A DNA stretch of 33,480 nt, from positions 1 to 33,480 of the forward strand of contig JAFGPQ010000008.1 in the NCBI GenBank assembly GCA_016936115.1, given 5' to 3'. The translations under genes were made by a program, and so were the position numbers. How positions within the stretch are numbered: the first letter of the stretch is position 1; every line of letters begins with the position of its first letter. A model generated the notes under the pieces. The model was not told the origin of the DNA, ran no database searches, and saw nothing but the letters and a program-made list of their open reading frames with translations. Shown piece by piece: positions 26,371 to 33,480 of this stretch. The DNA comes from Spirochaetales bacterium. GTDB lineage: Bacteria; Spirochaetota; Spirochaetia; DSM-2461.

Positions 26371-26906
26371 TGAAAAATTTCGGAGGACAGATCCTCTTTC
26401 TGGACAGAAGCGACATCAATACGGATGAAATCATACCCGCCAAGTACCTGACCGAAGTAGAAAGAGTCGCCATGGGCCCCCACCTTCTGGAGGACCTGAA
26501 GATGGAAGGATTTACCCACATGAGCCAGCCCATGAAGGACTCCACGGTCATTTTGTCCCGGGACAACTTCGGCTGCGGTTCCAGCCGGGAACACGCCCCC
26601 TGGGCCCTGGAAGAGAACGGCTACACCGTGGTCATCGCCCCCAACTTCGCCCGGATTTTCCGGGGGAATATGTATAATAACGGCTGCATGGCCATCGAGC
26701 TGAAGGAAGAGGAGATCGATGAGATTTTCGCTCTCTCCTCCGGTCCCGAGACCACCGGTGTCTCCGCCAGCGTGGATGTGGATGCCCAGACAGTGAGCGT
26801 GAAGAGCTCCAAGGGAGAGAAAACCTACTCCTTTACCCTCTCCAGCTATGACAAGGATCTGGTCATGGCCGGGGGCTGGCTGGAATATGCGGACGCCAAG
26901 TACTGA
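26370..26906 (+). CDS. leuD: 3-isopropylmalate dehydratase small subunit
   Basis: 178 aa from ATG 26370: MKNFGGQILFLDRSDINTDEIIPAKYL...NFGCGSSREHAPWAL...IFRGNMYNNG. The longer ORF from 25854 is read-through of an alternative frame over leuC. Confidence 0.96.
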   Translation: MKNFGGQILFLDRSDINTDEIIPAKYLTEVERVAMGPHLLEDLKMEGFTHMSQPMKDSTVILSRDNFGCGSSREHAPWALEENGYTVVIAPNFARIFRGNMYNNGCMAIELKEEEIDEIFALSSGPETTGVSASVDVDAQTVSVKSSKGEKTYSFTLSSYDKDLVMAGGWLEYADAKY

Positions 26907-27660
26907 TTGGAACCCCTCTCTTTATCTGAAATACGGTAGGGAGAGGCTCCAGCCCACCGTCGATCTGGCCTCACGGATTGACCTGGAAGCGCCGAATCGG
27001 ATTATCGATATCGGCTGCGGTCCCGGAAACAGCACCTCTGTTCTGCGGGGACGCTGGCCGGAAGCGGAAATCACCGGACTGGACAACTCCCCCGCCATGA
27101 TCGAGCGCGCCCGGCAGAGCGGCATTGAAGCGGACTGGATCATTGCCGACGCCTCGACTGCCCAGTTTCCCGGGGAATGGGATCTGATCTTCTCCAACGC
27201 GGCCTACCAGTGGATGGCGGGCCAGTCGGAACTGTTCAGCAAACTCAGGTCCAATCTGATGCCGAACGGTATCATGGCGGCTCAGATTCCCCTCTTTCGG
27301 GAGATGCCCATGAGCGGTGTCATCAGCGAAGAAGCGATTCAGCCGCGCTGGAATTTCGGCGCCGGTAACGGCCATCTTATGATTCACAGCCGGGAGGAGT
27401 ACTATGATATCCTCTCCGGGCTTTTCGAGCATGTGGATCTGTGGGTGACCGATTACATCCATGTGATGCCATCCCATGAAGCGATTCTGGAAATGATGAG
27501 AAGCACCGCCCTGATGCCCTTTCTGGCTCAGCTTGAGTTTGAAGAGGACAGAAGGGCCTACGAAAAGGAGATCCTGAAGAGAATAGGGCGGGAATATCCC
27601 GCCCGGGGGAACGGCAAGGTCCTCTTTCCCTTCAGACGATTATTTTTTATAGCGAAATAA
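26887..27660 (+). CDS. tam: trans-aconitate 2-methyltransferase-like SAM methyltransferase
   Basis: MRTPSTDWNPSLYLKYGRERLQPTVDLASRI...IDIGCGPGNSTSVLRGRWPEAEITGLDNSPAMIERA...YYDILSG...VMPSHEAI...YPARGNGKVLFPFRRLFFIAK closely matches recalled E. coli Tam landmarks. Starts 20 nt inside leuD. Confidence 0.88.
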   Translation: MRTPSTDWNPSLYLKYGRERLQPTVDLASRIDLEAPNRIIDIGCGPGNSTSVLRGRWPEAEITGLDNSPAMIERARQSGIEADWIIADASTAQFPGEWDLIFSNAAYQWMAGQSELFSKLRSNLMPNGIMAAQIPLFREMPMSGVISEEAIQPRWNFGAGNGHLMIHSREEYYDILSGLFEHVDLWVTDYIHVMPSHEAILEMMRSTALMPFLAQLEFEEDRRAYEKEILKRIGREYPARGNGKVLFPFRRLFFIAK

Positions 27661-30376
<2,716 letters not shown>

Positions 30377-30502
30377 GGAAAAAAGAATTAGGAATTAAGA
30401 ACGGGGGGGACGGGTCCACCAGCCCCGGATCCCCTCTTTCCCTACCGGCCCAATCAAATTTCAAAACAGCTTATATATATCTCAAACTGCGGGAGGCTCT
30501 TT

Positions 30503-31240
30503 ATGAGCGAGGACTATGCGAGTAAATCGTCAATTGAAGAAATCCGTGAACGTTTTGACGGGGATGTGGAACGTTTTTCCCATCTGGATACGGGACAGGT
30601 ATCGATCTCCGATGCGGCTCTGATGATGGAACTGATTACACTGGCCGCCTGCCGTACCGTACCGGAAGCAAAACGGATTCTGGATATCGGCTGCGGGGCC
30701 GGCAATAATACGCTCAAGATTCTTTCGTTTATGCCTGATCGGGACTGCGAACTTTTGGATCTGAGCGGGAATATGCTGGCCCGGGCCAAAGAGAGAGTCC
30801 GAGGGGCCACAAAAGGAATGATCCGTACCCATCAGGGAGATTTCCGGACGGTCCCCCTGAAGGAGAGCGGCTATGACATCATTCTCGCAGCGGCCGTTTT
30901 GCACCATCTCCGAAATGATAAGGATTGGGAAAACGCCTTTGAAAAGCTCTTCCGAATCACCGCGCCCGGGGGCAGTGTCTGGATAAGCGACCTGATATCC
31001 CACGAATCACCGGAAGTCCGGGCGCTCATGTACAAGAGGCATGGAGATTTCCTCGAGAGCATCGGTGGTAGTGAATACAGGGAGAAGGTCTTTTCCTGGA
31101 TAGAGAAGGAAGACTCCCCCCGTCCTCTGACCTATCAGACGGAATTGTTGAGAAGGGCGGGGTTTTCCCAGGTTGAAATTCTTCATAAAAACGGAAATTT
31201 TGCGGCTTTTGGCGCGGTGAAAGGGTGTAAGGGAAAATGA
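30503..31240 (+). CDS. class I SAM-dependent methyltransferase
   Basis: ILDIGCGAGNNTLKIL motif I; AAVLHHLRNDKDWENAFEKLFRITAPGGSVWISDL. GGGAGG SD. Confidence 0.88.
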   Translation: MSEDYASKSSIEEIRERFDGDVERFSHLDTGQVSISDAALMMELITLAACRTVPEAKRILDIGCGAGNNTLKILSFMPDRDCELLDLSGNMLARAKERVRGATKGMIRTHQGDFRTVPLKESGYDIILAAAVLHHLRNDKDWENAFEKLFRITAPGGSVWISDLISHESPEVRALMYKRHGDFLESIGGSEYREKVFSWIEKEDSPRPLTYQTELLRRAGFSQVEILHKNGNFAAFGAVKGCKGK

Positions 31241-31932
31241 GCGAACACACGGATAGGATCAAGTCGCATTTTGAGGAGGAAGCGGCCCGGTACGATGAGA
31301 TTATAATCCGGCTGATACCCTATTACGATCAGATGGTGGAAGCGGTGGCCTCTTCCCTGCCCTTCGAACGGGAGCGGGATATTCATATTCTGGATCTGGG
31401 CTGTGGCACGGGGACACTTTCCGCCGCCGTGGGGAATCGTTTTCCCCGGGCTCGATTCACTCTTGTCGATTTATCGGAGAATATGATAGGGCTGGCCGTA
31501 AAGAAATTGGGCGGCAATAGGGTAGACTCCGGGATTACCGGGGATTTTCTCCGCTTCGAGTTTCCTGACTGCTACGACGGGGTAATTTCCTCTCTGGCCC
31601 TTCACCATCTGGAAACGGACAGGGTAAAGGCGGATTTTTTCAATAGGATTTATAACTCCCTAAAGCGGGGGGGAGTTTTCCTGAACGCCGATGTGGTTCT
31701 GGCATCGGAGGAGAATCTCCAGCAGAGCTATATGAAGAAGTGGAGGAATTACATGGGCCGCAGTGTTCCGGAAAGGGAAATAGAAGAGGTATGGCTCACC
31801 AAATACCGTCAGGAAGATCGGCCCGCCCCCCTGACCGATCAGATGACCTGGCTGGAACGGGCTGGGTTTACAAAAAGGGAAATTATCTGGAAATACTATA
31901 ATTTTGCCGTTTATGGAGGATTTTGCTCATAA
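31237..31932 (+). CDS. class I SAM-dependent methyltransferase, related to the preceding gene
   Basis: ILDLGCGTGTLSAAVGNRFPRARFTLVDLSENMIGLA; LALHHLETDRVKADFFNRIYNSLKRGGVFLNADVV. ATGA overlap with the upstream gene. Confidence 0.88.
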   Translation: MSEHTDRIKSHFEEEAARYDEIIIRLIPYYDQMVEAVASSLPFERERDIHILDLGCGTGTLSAAVGNRFPRARFTLVDLSENMIGLAVKKLGGNRVDSGITGDFLRFEFPDCYDGVISSLALHHLETDRVKADFFNRIYNSLKRGGVFLNADVVLASEENLQQSYMKKWRNYMGRSVPEREIEEVWLTKYRQEDRPAPLTDQMTWLERAGFTKREIIWKYYNFAVYGGFCS

Positions 31933-31976
31933 AAAGAGTATGATTGTTATGGGTGGATAGAATTGGGGAGGACGCC

Positions 31977-32723
31977 ATGCATTTATTTATCGCCGGAGCG
32001 ACAGGGGCGACGGGTAAACTGTTAACAGAGGAACTGCTCAAAAGGGGTCATTCCGTTACGGCGGTCGTTCGCTCAGCGGAGAAACTGTCTTATCTTGCCG
32101 GCTATGGTGATCAGCTCCATCTTATTGAAAGGGAAATCCTCTCCCTTGAGACATCCGAACTGGCAGAGATTCTCGCCTCCTGTGACGGGGCAGCCTCCTG
32201 CCTGGGACACAATTTGACCCTGAAAGGTCTCTTCGGACCTCCCCGGCGGCTGGTTACGGACACGGCTGGACTTATTTTATCCGCCTGCCGAGGCCGAGGC
32301 AGCGGCAGGAAGAAAACTCTGAAATTCGTTCTGATGAACACCACGGGAAACAGAAACCGCCGGGAAGTGGAAGAGGTCTACCGTATTTTCGATCGGCTGG
32401 TCCTTGGATTTTTCACCCGCCTGCTGCCGCCCCAGGCGGATAACGAGGAGGCGGCCCGGCTTCTGCAACAGAGCATCAGCGCCGACGATCGGGACCTTGC
32501 CTGGTGCGCGGTCAGACCCGATGCCCTGATAGATGAGCCGGAGCCCTCCCCCCGGGAGATTCATATCTCTCCCGTGAGGAGTCCCGTATTCAATGCGGGG
32601 AAGACCAGCCGCATCAATGTGGCCTGCTTTATGGCTGACCTTCTGGATGACGACCGTCTATGGGAAAAGTGGGCCGGCAAAATGCCGGTGATCTACAACG
32701 TCCCCGCTACCGGTCAAGAATAA
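31977..32723 (+). CDS. NAD(P)-binding Rossmann protein (NmrA/NAD(P)H-binding SDR-like)
   Basis: MHLFIAGATGATGKLLTEELLKRGHSVTAVVRSAEKL; SD GGGGAGG. ATG 31977 preferred over 31944. Confidence 0.85.
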   Translation: MHLFIAGATGATGKLLTEELLKRGHSVTAVVRSAEKLSYLAGYGDQLHLIEREILSLETSELAEILASCDGAASCLGHNLTLKGLFGPPRRLVTDTAGLILSACRGRGSGRKKTLKFVLMNTTGNRNRREVEEVYRIFDRLVLGFFTRLLPPQADNEEAARLLQQSISADDRDLAWCAVRPDALIDEPEPSPREIHISPVRSPVFNAGKTSRINVACFMADLLDDDRLWEKWAGKMPVIYNVPATGQE

Positions 32724-33480
32724 CCGGCATACCGGTACGGGCACTTTCATAAAGGCTGTCCAGGATCTTCATGACAATCAAACCCTCTTCTCCCGTGGCG
32801 ATATGGGGGGTATCGTTCAAAATGGCATCGGCGAAGTGGGCCATGGCCGAAGAAGCCTTCGCCTCCGTTCCGCTCAGGTGCATGTCGAACTGATTACCCT
32901 CCCGGGTCAGGTAGATCTCCGCATCGAAGTCATAGCCCCCGTTTAAATTCTTTTGGACGAAGCCGGCTTTCGTTCCCCACATCTGGGTCCGCATATCCTC
33001 GGCTTCTTTGATATGGCCCGCCCAGGAGGCTTCCACGCTCAAAGAGGAGCCGTTTTTGAATTTGATCATTCCCGCGGCCAGATCCTCCACGGTGAACTCC
33101 TTGCCCTCCCGGTCCGCCGCTTCCCGGGCCAGATAATCGTAGGCGCTTCCCATGACCACCGCCGGTTCGGGGTAGTTCATAAGCCACAGGGCCAGGTCCA
33201 GCCGATGGACGCCCAGATCGATGAGGGGACCTCCCCCGGCCAGATCCTTATTGCCGAACCAGCCCCCGAAGCCGGGCATGCCCCAGCGGCGGTGCCAGAG
33301 GGTCCTACCGTAATACAACTCCCCGAAGGTTCCCCGGTCCACCTCGCGGCGGAGCATCTGCGATTGGGCATGAAAGCGGTAGGAGAAGTTTACCATAAGC
33401 CTCTTCCCGGCTTTCTTTGCCGCCTCGGTCATGATCTTCCCCTCGGCCGCGTTCATGGCCAGGGGCTTCTCGCACAGCAC
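32707..33480 (-). CDS. Gfo/Idh/MocA family oxidoreductase (N-terminus truncated by window edge)
   Basis: Begins in the conserved (V)LCEKPLAMN motif, then MVNFSYRFHAQ and GGGPLIDLGVHRLDLALWLM. Frame is open at base 33480, so the start lies beyond the window. Confidence 0.92.
   Translation of the reverse strand: MLCEKPLAMNAAEGKIMTEAAKKAGKRLMVNFSYRFHAQSQMLRREVDRGTFGELYYGRTLWHRRWGMPGFGGWFGNKDLAGGGPLIDLGVHRLDLALWLMNYPEPAVVMGSAYDYLAREAADREGKEFTVEDLAAGMIKFKNGSSLSVEASWAGHIKEAEDMRTQMWGTKAGFVQKNLNGGYDFDAEIYLTREGNQFDMHLSGTEAKASSAMAHFADAILNDTPHIATGEEGLIVMKILDSLYESARTGMPVILDR

Noticed and set aside
32708-32737. ACCGGT...ACCGGT repeats at the convergent gene overlap
   Set aside because: Short self-palindromes within coding overlap, no T tract; not enough to call a terminator or operator.

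Overview
The window looks like a chromosomal segment from a spirochaete-type bacterium. That lineage call is an inference from gene style and signal peptides, not tested. It is almost fully coding. From left to right: (1) the 3' part of a Gfo/Idh/MocA oxidoreductase plus a sugar-phosphate isomerase/epimerase; (2) an AT-richer island with two tandem, paralogous LuxR-type regulators; (3) a minus-strand MFS / DJ-1-PfpI / RpiR operon; (4) a GntR(FadR)-regulated catabolic operon with split transketolase, GarR-like reductase, a DctQ/DctM/DctP TRAP transporter and an SDR; (5) a six-gene minus-strand operon with a lipoprotein sugar-binding protein, two ABC permeases, YesM/YesN-like two-component genes and a GH120-like beta-helix beta-xylosidase; (6) a branched-chain amino acid operon leuA-leuC-leuD-tam-leuB-cimA; (7) two related SAM methyltransferases, an NAD(P)-binding protein and a truncated Gfo/Idh/MocA oxidoreductase. 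The most interesting part is unit 6. It is preceded by an unannotated 28-codon leader ORF (MKNKSVINSIIISLILLLGRDLCRERSL) that overlaps one arm of an antiterminator, which is mutually exclusive with a strong intrinsic terminator. This is a textbook-like ribosome-mediated attenuator with mixed Ile/Leu codons. The operon also carries a trans-aconitate-methyltransferase homologue between leuD and leuB. All calls come from reading the sequence and recalled family motifs; no searches were run.
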